From: a virus
Length of the DNA stretch: 20,717 bases
IMG/VR virus record: IMGVR_UViG_3300030331_003204
Location: 1 to 20,717 of that record
Reading direction: 5' to 3' (one strand)
Shown here piece by piece: positions 7,195 to 14,725 of this stretch. The position numbers were made by a program, and so were the translations under genes. The notes under the pieces are model-generated. The model had not been told where the DNA came from. It did not search any database and saw only the letters and a list, made by a program, of their open reading frames with translations. Position 1 is the first letter of the stretch. Each line of letters begins with the position of its first letter.

Positions 7195-7633
7195 ACCATT
7201 AGTAAGTGTTTTACCAATAGAGCCAAAAGATATTGATAGGTTTTGGCCTTTGGCTGAATTTATGGTAGCTGAAGCATTAGCATTTTCTGGTAAGTATGCT
7301 GATTCAAGTTTTATTTTTAGAGAATTAAAAAAAGATGTAATGCAATGTTGGATTATGTTTGGATCAGATGAAACAGAAGAGAATAAAGTATTTGGTGTTT
7401 GTGTTGGTAGAATTGCAGAGCTTCCAAACTATAATCAATATGAAATAGTTATATGCACGGGAAAAAGAAGAGAGTATTGGGAAGATCAATTAGTAAAAGA
7501 AGTTACAGAATTTGCAAAACACAACGCATGTAAAAGATTATGTATCATGGCAAGACCAGGTTGGGAGAAAGTTTCAAAAAAATGGGGTTGGCAAAAAAGA
7601 CATGTACAATTAGAGAAATGGATAGATAAATGA
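7166..7633 (+). CDS. GNAT-like protein, T7 gp13-like by position
   Basis: A 155-residue protein with a GNAT acetyltransferase-like layout: an N-terminal helix pair (DIDRFWPLAEFMVAEAL), strands around VFGVCVGRIAEL (75-86), the EIVICTG strand (93-99) followed by a helix, then ACKRLCIMARPGWEKVSKK (121-139) and GWQKRHVQLEKWI (141-153). The segment where GNATs carry the acetyl-CoA loop (Q/RxxGxG/A) reads GKRREYWED, so cofactor binding is doubtful. T7 gp13 is a small protein (138 residues) encoded just before the internal core genes 14-16, and this gene has the same place. AAGGAG at 7156-7161 supports the ATG at 7166, inside the preceding gene. It is probably a virion assembly protein with a GNAT-derived fold; true acetyltransferase activity is not supported. 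Confidence 0.6.
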   Translation: MGTVSKKSIKPLVSVLPIEPKDIDRFWPLAEFMVAEALAFSGKYADSSFIFRELKKDVMQCWIMFGSDETEENKVFGVCVGRIAELPNYNQYEIVICTGKRREYWEDQLVKEVTEFAKHNACKRLCIMARPGWEKVSKKWGWQKRHVQLEKWIDK

Positions 7634-8463
7634 GTTTTTTAGGCGGAGGAAGATCTAGAACACCAAGCACACCATCAACGACTACACAGATAGTACGTGA
7701 AGCACCTGGTATAGAAGAGCGTAAACTAGAGTTAATGGATATAGCGAGGCAGGTCGCTCAAAAACCTATTAACTTACCTACAATCCAAGTAGCACCATTA
7801 TCACAATTAGAACAACAAGCTACAAGGTTAGCTGGACAGACTGGTGTTGGAGCAGGGACAACGGCTCAAGGAATAGCACAGTTACAAGCAGCAGCAGCCG
7901 CTCCTAATATACAACAATTTTTTAATCCATTTGATCAATTTGTTACAGACGAAATACTAAGACAAGGACAACAAATGCAAAATCAATTATCAGCTCAAGC
8001 AGTTGGTAGTGGAGCTTTTGGTGGTGGTAGAGAAGGTGTGCAACAAGCAGAATTACAAAACAGAATTTTATCAAATGTTGGAAGAGCTAGACAACAAGGA
8101 TTTGGAACAGCTTTACAAGCCGCACAAAATCAACAAAGAACACAAGCTGCTGTTGGTCAACAATTGTTGGGTGCAGGTCAACTTCAGCAACAAATGGGTC
8201 AACAAGATATCAATCAATTAATGTCTGCTGGTGGTGTACAAAGGCAACTTGCACAAGCAGCTTTAGATGCACAAAGACAATCTACATTACAACAGCAATT
8301 TGAACCATTCCAAAGAGCTGAATTTTTAGCAAATTTATATGCTGCGGGTCCAAAAACACAATCAGGTGTTACTATAGGCACGGCACCATCGACCAGTCCT
8401 TTAGCACAAGCTGTTGGAACAGGAATAGGAGCATTCACAGCGTTTCAAAATACAAAGGGGTAA
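7630..8463 (+). CDS. Gln/Ala-rich internal virion protein, T7 gp14-like by position
   Basis: A 277-residue protein dominated by Gln, Ala and Gly with long predicted helices. The N-terminal 20 residues are Ser/Thr/Pro-rich and flexible (GGGRSRTPSTPSTTTQ). From about 60 to 240 there are Ala/Gln repeats such as AQLQAAAAAP and LLGAGQLQQQMGQQ. A Gly-rich break (GSGAFGGGREGV) lies near 126-137, and the C-terminus is TSPLAQAVGTGIGAFTAF, a hydrophobic helix. T7 gp14, the channel-forming ejection protein, is likewise Ala/Gln-rich and lies between genes 13 and 15; here the neighbours match in order and size. The start overlaps the previous stop (ATGA), and a five-base gap separates it from the 740-residue gene. 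Ejection of this protein into the host envelope is inferred from synteny only. Confidence 0.65.
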   Translation: MSFLGGGRSRTPSTPSTTTQIVREAPGIEERKLELMDIARQVAQKPINLPTIQVAPLSQLEQQATRLAGQTGVGAGTTAQGIAQLQAAAAAPNIQQFFNPFDQFVTDEILRQGQQMQNQLSAQAVGSGAFGGGREGVQQAELQNRILSNVGRARQQGFGTALQAAQNQQRTQAAVGQQLLGAGQLQQQMGQQDINQLMSAGGVQRQLAQAALDAQRQSTLQQQFEPFQRAEFLANLYAAGPKTQSGVTIGTAPSTSPLAQAVGTGIGAFTAFQNTKG

Positions 8464-8468
8464 GTTAG

Positions 8469-10691
8469 ATGTCATTTAACAAAGTTTTAAATAGACCCTT
8501 ATTTAGGCAACAAGCGTTAAAAAAAGGTTATCTTAAACCGATACACGCTCAAACAGGTGTTATGGTTGGATCACCAACTACTCCTCCGCCATTTCCTGCT
8601 TTGAGAAAACCACCTACATTTATGGAAAGAATGTCTGTAAGTGGACCAGCAAGATTTTTAAGATCCACAATAGGAATTCCCACTGTCGTAGGTTTTGATG
8701 CATCAGGTAAAGTAGCTGATGCCTTTGGTATTGATGATCCAATGGGTAGACTCGCTGTGCAATCATTAGGAGCTTATGGTGCAACAAGAGCACTCCCTGC
8801 CCTTTCTGCTTCCGCTATTGGTTTAGGACCGACAGCGATAGGTTTAGGAACGATCTATGGAGCAAAAAAATTAGTTGATGCAGGTATTGCAGAACGTAAG
8901 AGAATAAACGCAATGTCTCCTAAAGAACGTGAAGAATTTGAACAGGAGCAAAGAGCTAAAGCATTAGGAGGAGAAGCACTTGAAGCACTAGAAAATATTG
9001 ATGTTAGGGCAGGAGCCATTCAACCTAAAAAAGAATTGAAAGTAAGAGTGAAACCAAAAAGAGGTCAACCTGGTTCTGGTAGGTTATCAGATAAAAAATC
9101 AAAAAGCACATTACAAGCGGAAGGAGATGAGCTTGTTAATGATGAGTTTGCATCAGTAGATGGAGCTACAGATATTAATAAAATTCAAAATAAAGCACTA
9201 GGTTTTGATGAAGGTGATATGCAAATGCCACCTACATCTGATGTTCTTACAGCAACTGAAGAGGATGAAAAAAATAAAAAAGCTGAGGCAGATAAAGAGA
9301 AAACAAAAGACAAAAACAAACAACCACCGCCAATAACTTCAGCAATTACAACTGGTGGGGACTCTTTTGATCAAACAATTAAGTTAGCTAAAAGATATCA
9401 AGCTGAATTAGATGCAGGTGATAGATCTCAAGCTAAGTTAGTATTTTTAGCAAATTTAGCATCAGGTTTATTAACAGGTAAAACTACACAAGGTGGATTA
9501 GCTGGTGCCTTGGAAGTCTTTGGACAAGCACTTGGTCCAGCTGTAAACAATTTTGCTACCATAAAACTTAAAGAGGGAGAGTTAAGAAGAAATTCAAGAG
9601 AGGCGTCTTTGAATGCTGCAATAGATCATATGAAATTTTTAAATGATGCTCAAAAAGTTGAAGATCCAGCTGTTGATTCTTATGGAATAGTTCAAATAAG
9701 AGATGTAAACGGTAGATTAATTAATAAAAAAGGTATTAGATACAAAAATGGAACAGCAGCCATACCTGCGGGATTAGGACCAGATGGTAGAGAAAGATAT
9801 GTACCTATCGCTCAAGGTGGTCCAATAATGAGCAGTGGACCTGATGGTATTGCAGGTAATGAAGATGACGTAGTAGTAGGAAGTTTTGAAAACTTTTTAC
9901 CTCAGAAACAAATTAGTGATAAACTTTTTGAAATACATGATGTTTTAGGAAATAGATATAATGCTTTATCTGTTGCAAGAGATGTACTTAGAACTTTAAA
10001 TCAAGTAGATGCTGAAGGTGAAAAACCAAAAGCCGGGGCTGCATTAGTTGTAGATTCATTTATTAGAAGATTTACTGGTGTTGCAAAAGAATTAGCATTA
10101 GGAAAAGTTACAGATGAAGATTTTAGTAATTTAACACCACAAGCATTAAAAGTTAAATTAGATCAATTATATAATGAAGAAGTTGCGAAAATTGAAACAG
10201 CTGATTTAACAGAAGAACAAAGAAAAGCAGAACTTGAACTTATTGATAAAGAAAGATTGTTAAACAAAACTAAAGATAGATTGAAAAAAAGAGGACTATT
10301 TTCAGGTCTTTCAAGAGCAGAACAAGAAAGATTAGCAGTTCAAGAAACAACCCTTGTATATGCTTTAGCAAATACATTTAAAGATCAAGATCGATTAACA
10401 CAGAGAGATATTGATGCTGCTAGAAACATAGTTAACATTTTTTCTTTAACTAGATCATCTGCGGATGTTAGAGCTTCAATAGAAGCTATAGCACAACAAT
10501 TAGAAGCTGACATAAAAAGGCAAGAAGAATTATATGCATTAAGTGGTGGTCTTGAAACATCTGTACAACAATTAAGAGGATTGAAAAATTTCACACCATT
10601 TAGACAACTACCAGGTGGATTACAGGAGCAATTAATGGGTGATTTGACTGATGAAGAAATACAAAAAAGATTAGATGCATTGGAGTTATAA
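8469..10691 (+). CDS. Large internal virion/ejection protein, T7 gp15-like by position
   Basis: A 740-residue, mostly helical protein. Residues 80-140 form an Ala/Gly-rich hydrophobic region (LGAYGATRALPALSASAIG). Residues 150-290 are highly charged and probably disordered or coiled (KEREEFEQEQRAKALGGE, EEDEKNKKAEADKEKTKD). Residues 300-400 are helical, about 410-480 carry a beta-rich insert (YGIVQIRDVNGRLINKKGI, GPDGIAGNEDDVVVG), and 490-740 are again helical with many Glu, Lys and Gln. No catalytic motif is visible. T7 gp15 is 747 residues, mostly helical, and forms part of the ejected channel; size, composition and neighbours agree. AAAGGGG at 8454-8460 lies just ahead of the ATG. The next gene starts on its stop codon (TAATG). 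Homology to T7 gp15 is not visible in the sequence itself. Confidence 0.65.
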   Translation: MSFNKVLNRPLFRQQALKKGYLKPIHAQTGVMVGSPTTPPPFPALRKPPTFMERMSVSGPARFLRSTIGIPTVVGFDASGKVADAFGIDDPMGRLAVQSLGAYGATRALPALSASAIGLGPTAIGLGTIYGAKKLVDAGIAERKRINAMSPKEREEFEQEQRAKALGGEALEALENIDVRAGAIQPKKELKVRVKPKRGQPGSGRLSDKKSKSTLQAEGDELVNDEFASVDGATDINKIQNKALGFDEGDMQMPPTSDVLTATEEDEKNKKAEADKEKTKDKNKQPPPITSAITTGGDSFDQTIKLAKRYQAELDAGDRSQAKLVFLANLASGLLTGKTTQGGLAGALEVFGQALGPAVNNFATIKLKEGELRRNSREASLNAAIDHMKFLNDAQKVEDPAVDSYGIVQIRDVNGRLINKKGIRYKNGTAAIPAGLGPDGRERYVPIAQGGPIMSSGPDGIAGNEDDVVVGSFENFLPQKQISDKLFEIHDVLGNRYNALSVARDVLRTLNQVDAEGEKPKAGAALVVDSFIRRFTGVAKELALGKVTDEDFSNLTPQALKVKLDQLYNEEVAKIETADLTEEQRKAELELIDKERLLNKTKDRLKKRGLFSGLSRAEQERLAVQETTLVYALANTFKDQDRLTQRDIDAARNIVNIFSLTRSSADVRASIEAIAQQLEADIKRQEELYALSGGLETSVQQLRGLKNFTPFRQLPGGLQEQLMGDLTDEEIQKRLDALEL

Positions 10692-13600
10692 TGGCTACAT
10701 TAAAAGAAATACAAGATGCAATTGATAATAAAACATTTGATCCTTCAAAATTATCAAGACAAGAGAGAAATTTAGTTGATGAAGCTATAAAACGTGGTTT
10801 AATTAAAGGTCCAACAACTAGAACCATAACTGGACAAAGACAATCAGCAGCCAGAGATGTAGCAACCATGGATGCAGCATCTAAAAATCCTATAGGTGTG
10901 GCTCTGCAACAACAAGACAGTTTTTTTAAAGGTCGAAATGAGGCCATACTAGCAGGTGATCTAATTGGAAGTATTTACCCATATGTAGCTGATAGAAAAA
11001 AAATATTTAGTGCAGCAAAATCTAAAATACCTGGCAACAAAGATACAGGTTTATTTCCAAGATCTAAAATTTTTAATAATTTTGCTGACAAACTTACACA
11101 AAGATTACCAGGAAGATTTAAATTATTAGGTGGAGCTGTAAAATTATTAGCTAAGGCAGCCGATCCAACACTTGGTAGAGTATTAGCAAGTCCGTTAGGA
11201 AGAACAGAAATAAAATCTGTTTTAGGTGGCACAGTTGGTGCTGGTGTAGGATCAGTGGGTTACGATGTTTTAAATGAAACAGCTGGAGTTGCTGTTATGG
11301 ATGGAATTGCAAATGATTTAGAAAACATGAGCCCTCAAGAAGTAAATACAGATATGATGGCCAATGCATCTGACGCAATGTTTACTGCTTTGGCTTGGAA
11401 TGCGGGAGCAGCAACACTAACTCCTATGATCACAAAAGGTTTTGGTAAATTAGCTAGGTTATCTATTGGTGCAAAATCTAAAGATGCGAAAGAATTAGTT
11501 GCAATAGGTAGAGAAAAAGGATTACCAGTTCCGTTAGTTATGACAGCACAAGAAGGTGTAGGTTTAGCTGGCGGTTTTGCAAGAAAATTTTTTAAAGTGC
11601 TTGGTATCATGCCATTTATTAATGGTATTGGTAAAGAAGCCATGCAAGGAGCTGAACAAAAAGCAGGTAAAGAATTTTTAAATACAAGCGTATTAAATTA
11701 CGGCCCGTTAATAAAAACTGGTTTATTATCTGCTACAGTATTTAAACAAGCAGACGAAGCTTTTAAACAAAATTCTAAATTAATAAATGATAGTTATACA
11801 GCGTTTGAAGAGTTAGCAAATGTAATTGGTAATCCAAGAGTTATCGAATTGAGAAAAACTAAAGAATTTGCAAAAACTATGGTTGATAGAATTTCTGCGT
11901 CCTTTCCTGGTATTAGACAATACGCTCAGGATTCGTTAGGACAAATACCAAGAAAAGAAATAGAGAAACTAACGGGAATAGGCGACCCATTAACAACTTT
12001 TTATAGATATATTAATTCATTAGACGATATGGTTAGTCCTCTTGAGTATAAAGAGTTAATGAAACTAATGAACAGAGCAATAGAAGATACAACATATCAA
12101 AATATAAGACCTACCTTGTGGGCAATTAGAGAGGGATTAGAAAATGATTTAAATGCTTTTGGTACAAATATTTCTAAAGAAAAATTTTTTAAAGATGCTG
12201 CTTTTAAAGAAGCTTATGATACTTCAGTCTCCACATTAGGTAAGGAAGTTGCAGAAAAAAATTTAAATGATCAAATAGCAGAAGCAAAAAAATTAAAAGA
12301 CAAACTTTACGCAGCAAATGATACTTTTTCAACTTTGATGAATTTTTATCAAAGAGCTGGAGTTGTACAAACTTTTAAAAAATTTGATAATACAAAATTT
12401 ACAAACAAAGCTTTAGCAGGAATTAGAGGCATTGAAAGAGGTAAAGCTCAAACATTTTTTAATGATTTAGCTAATGATGTTTTCACACATGGTGATAAAC
12501 AATCTTTAAAACAACTTCGACAATTGTTAGGTGCAGATAAGATTATTTCTCAAAAAACTGGAGCAGAAATTGGTATTGTTAAAGGTGGTGGAGAAGCTCT
12601 TTATAACGCAATGAAAGCTAGATGGTTTTTTAATACTTTTTATAGAAGTTTTGATTCAACGCTGACTCCAGGAGGAAGAACTATGATGGATGATATTCTT
12701 GGGGATTCTACAGTGAGAGCTGGTATAAATGGAACTGTTGATGTTATGCAATCTATGAAAAATATAGCAAGACAAAACGGAGAAGAAATTTTAGATTTTG
12801 ATATTAAAAAGGTTATTGGAAGTAACGGAATATTAGATGCACAAAAAATAAAATTTAGTCCTAAGGATACCTCAAAATTTAATATTAATAGATTTTTAAA
12901 ATCTTTAGGAATAGACAATCCTTTAAATGAAGTGAGAAAAGATGCTTTAGTAGAAATGTTAGGCGGTAGAGCAAAATCAATGGAGTTTGAGAAATTTATT
13001 ACATACATGAAAGCAGTTTCAGATACACCTATTGCTGACACATCTACTTTTATGCAAAGAAGATTACAATTAGGTGGTTTAAATTCTTTTGCAGGTGCTT
13101 TAGTTTTAGGGGGCTCTGCGGCCATTAACCCTTTAGCTCCAGCATTATTTATTTTATTAGCTAGAAGATTTGGACAAATAGTTACTGATCCTATTGCTAT
13201 GAAAGCATGGAATGATGCATTAAATCCTGATGAGCAAATACGTTTATTAATGGGTAAAAAAGTTGGCGATGGTGTACCAGGTTTATTAGGAGTTGGTAGA
13301 AGATATTTTAAAGGTAGAGATATTCAAACCGCTGCTAATGTTTTACAATCTCCTGGCGTTATTGGTAGATTAGGTCTTACACAAAAAAGAGAGGCATTTG
13401 CAAGACTGATGAATTATTTAAATGACAGCGATAGCGATATACCAAGAATTAATCCAAAAGAAGTGGATCCTGAAGAAATTACACAAAGATTATTAGAGTT
13501 AGATGGTAAAATACCAGATCCCCAATATAACGATAAGACTGTTCCAAAACAAACATTTGAAACTTTATTTGCTAATGATTTAACAGATAGTTCAGGTAAC

Positions 13601-13876
13601 GTAGAAATAGATAATAACGCTGTTGCATTTTTAAATACTGCAACAAATAATGAAGCTGAATTAGAAGTAGAAGAAGCTCCAGCAGTAGCAGAGGAAGAAA
13701 CAAAAATAATGGAGGATTTAGAATTAGAAAATCCAGTTCAAAGCACACCTAACGTAGCAGCAATGCCACCGGCAACTGGACAACAAAATGTGAATCCACA
13801 ACAGTTCGCAACTTTATTTCCTAACGATCCAACAGGTGCAGCTATAGCACAAAGGAGAAGAGGTGCCCAAAGATAA
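10691..13876 (+). CDS. Very large internal virion/ejection protein, T7 gp16-like by position
   Basis: A 1061-residue helical protein, the longest in the window, following the 740-residue gene as T7 gene 16 (1318 residues) follows gene 15. Ala/Gly-rich hydrophobic stretches occur near 160-215 and 815-850 (AAINPLAPALFILLARRFG), with long Lys/Glu-rich helices between. No lytic transglycosylase motif (as in T7 gp16) or peptidase motif was found, so cell-wall activity is not supported. The acidic tail (about 985-1015) is flanked by two copies of a QxFxTLFxNDxT motif (954-965 and 1037-1048), the second ending in a basic C-terminus (AQRRRGAQR). It starts on the previous stop codon, and its last 14 bases overlap the holin-like gene. 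It is probably ejected with the DNA; the function is inferred from context. Confidence 0.65.
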   Translation: MATLKEIQDAIDNKTFDPSKLSRQERNLVDEAIKRGLIKGPTTRTITGQRQSAARDVATMDAASKNPIGVALQQQDSFFKGRNEAILAGDLIGSIYPYVADRKKIFSAAKSKIPGNKDTGLFPRSKIFNNFADKLTQRLPGRFKLLGGAVKLLAKAADPTLGRVLASPLGRTEIKSVLGGTVGAGVGSVGYDVLNETAGVAVMDGIANDLENMSPQEVNTDMMANASDAMFTALAWNAGAATLTPMITKGFGKLARLSIGAKSKDAKELVAIGREKGLPVPLVMTAQEGVGLAGGFARKFFKVLGIMPFINGIGKEAMQGAEQKAGKEFLNTSVLNYGPLIKTGLLSATVFKQADEAFKQNSKLINDSYTAFEELANVIGNPRVIELRKTKEFAKTMVDRISASFPGIRQYAQDSLGQIPRKEIEKLTGIGDPLTTFYRYINSLDDMVSPLEYKELMKLMNRAIEDTTYQNIRPTLWAIREGLENDLNAFGTNISKEKFFKDAAFKEAYDTSVSTLGKEVAEKNLNDQIAEAKKLKDKLYAANDTFSTLMNFYQRAGVVQTFKKFDNTKFTNKALAGIRGIERGKAQTFFNDLANDVFTHGDKQSLKQLRQLLGADKIISQKTGAEIGIVKGGGEALYNAMKARWFFNTFYRSFDSTLTPGGRTMMDDILGDSTVRAGINGTVDVMQSMKNIARQNGEEILDFDIKKVIGSNGILDAQKIKFSPKDTSKFNINRFLKSLGIDNPLNEVRKDALVEMLGGRAKSMEFEKFITYMKAVSDTPIADTSTFMQRRLQLGGLNSFAGALVLGGSAAINPLAPALFILLARRFGQIVTDPIAMKAWNDALNPDEQIRLLMGKKVGDGVPGLLGVGRRYFKGRDIQTAANVLQSPGVIGRLGLTQKREAFARLMNYLNDSDSDIPRINPKEVDPEEITQRLLELDGKIPDPQYNDKTVPKQTFETLFANDLTDSSGNVEIDNNAVAFLNTATNNEAELEVEEAPAVAEEETKIMEDLELENPVQSTPNVAAMPPATGQQNVNPQQFATLFPNDPTGAAIAQRRRGAQR
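13550..13585 (+). repeat. Protein-level motif repeat, copy 1 (QxFxTLFxNDxT)
   Basis: Encodes QTFETLFANDLT (residues 954-965 of the 1061-residue virion protein). A diverged second copy, QQFATLFPNDPT, is encoded at 13799-13834. The copies are 83 residues apart, on either side of an acidic, probably disordered linker. Confidence 0.6.
13799..13834 (+). repeat. Protein-level motif repeat, copy 2 (QxFxTLFxNDxT)
   Basis: Encodes QQFATLFPNDPT (residues 1037-1048), thirteen residues before the end of the 1061-residue virion protein and followed by a basic tail. Third-codon positions differ from copy 1 at several places, so the likeness is kept at protein level. Confidence 0.6.
13852..13857 (+). promoter_or_regulatory. 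Shine-Dalgarno sequence fixing a GTG start
   Basis: AAGGAG lies five bases before the GTG at 13863. It supports a non-ATG start for the holin-like gene inside the end of the preceding gene. Confidence 0.6.
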
Positions 13877-14060
13877 CGCATTACAAAAAATAGAATCACA
13901 TGAGAAGCTTTGCAGAATAATGCAAAAGCAAACTCAAGATGATATTAAAAGCTTAAGAGCTGACATAGCTAGAATAGAAAAAATTATGTTGACTTCAGCA
14001 GGCGTATTAATTACTGGTATGGCGGGAGTTATATTAGTATTAATTACAAAAGTCTGGTGA
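13863..14060 (+). CDS. Small single-helix membrane protein, holin candidate
   Basis: A 65-residue protein with a GTG start supported by a good ribosome binding site. Residues 10-41 form a charged amphipathic helix (HEKLCRIMQKQTQDDIKSLR) and residues 43-63 one membrane segment (TSAGVLITGMAGVILVLITK). The pattern resembles XhlA-like small phage membrane proteins, which have a coiled coil then a C-terminal membrane helix and take part in lysis. The size is close to the T7 class II holin gp17.5 (67 residues), also encoded after the internal virion genes. No endolysin is seen next to it. It overlaps the downstream nuclease start by four bases (GTGA). Lysis is the likeliest role, but a membrane anchor for another complex cannot be excluded. 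Confidence 0.6.
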   Translation: MPKDNALQKIESHEKLCRIMQKQTQDDIKSLRADIARIEKIMLTSAGVLITGMAGVILVLITKVW

Positions 14061-14725
14061 AGTTAAATAAAAAATATAGTTACAAACATTACAATAGATT
14101 TTCAGATACTACAGGTCGTAAATATTTAGTTGATAATATTAAAGTTCCATCAGTCACAACCATTCTAAGTGCAACTAAAGATAGAAGATTTTTAGATAAT
14201 TGGAGAAGAAGGGTAGGAGAAAAAGAAGCTGATAGGATTATGAATCAAGCTTCAACTATAGGCACTGAAATGCATCAGGTGCTTGAATATTATCTTACAG
14301 GTCAAGGATATTACAATGCTATGGATGAAGGGACAAAACCACGAATGATGGCTAAAACAATACTTGACCATATTAAAATTGATGAGGTTTGGGGTAATGA
14401 AATAAGTCTTGAATATCAAAATAAATTTGCAGGAACATGTGATTTAACTGCTGTTGCATACGGAAAACCTAGCATAATCGATTGGAAACAAACAAATAAG
14501 CCAAAAAAAGAAGAATGGGTTGAAGATTATAAGTTACAGCTTGGTGCCTATTATTTAGCCCATACAGCGAATTACGGGCCCATAGAGCAGGGTGTAATAG
14601 CCATGTGTAGCCGAGACCTCCAATATCAAGAGTTTAAGCTCTCAGAGGCGGATTTAAGGGAATACGGTGATAAATTTTTAAAAAGATTAGAACAATACCA
14701 TAAATTAGAGCAACCAGGATCTTAA
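14057..14725 (+). CDS. PD-(D/E)XK exonuclease (RecB/MGME1-like)
   Basis: A 222-residue nuclease with the motif series of RecB-type PD-(D/E)XK enzymes: GTEMH (69-73, H73), an acidic residue in NEISLEY (E115 or E119), GTCDL (D129), IDWKQ (D142, K144) and QLGAYYLA (Q161, Y165). The N-terminal VPSVTTILSAT and NWRRRVGEKEAD segments resemble phage MGME1-like exonucleases. It probably degrades or trims DNA ends during replication, recombination or host DNA breakdown. The start is GTG at 14057, overlapping the previous stop; no strong ribosome binding site is seen, which fits translational coupling. Its 3' end runs 21 bases into the end of the convergent helicase gene. The family call is strong; single- or double-strand preference is unknown. 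Confidence 0.85.
   Translation: MKLNKKYSYKHYNRFSDTTGRKYLVDNIKVPSVTTILSATKDRRFLDNWRRRVGEKEADRIMNQASTIGTEMHQVLEYYLTGQGYYNAMDEGTKPRMMAKTILDHIKIDEVWGNEISLEYQNKFAGTCDLTAVAYGKPSIIDWKQTNKPKKEEWVEDYKLQLGAYYLAHTANYGPIEQGVIAMCSRDLQYQEFKLSEADLREYGDKFLKRLEQYHKLEQPGS

Noticed and set aside
8003-8221. 72-codon plus-strand frame within the Gln/Ala-rich gene
   Set aside because: An alternate frame of CAA/GCA-rich repeats; the main frame is continuous and better supported.
12640-13125. 161-codon open frame on the minus strand inside the 1061-residue virion gene
   Set aside because: It lies fully antisense to a gene with convincing composition and overlap context, has no ribosome binding site and no recognisable protein features.
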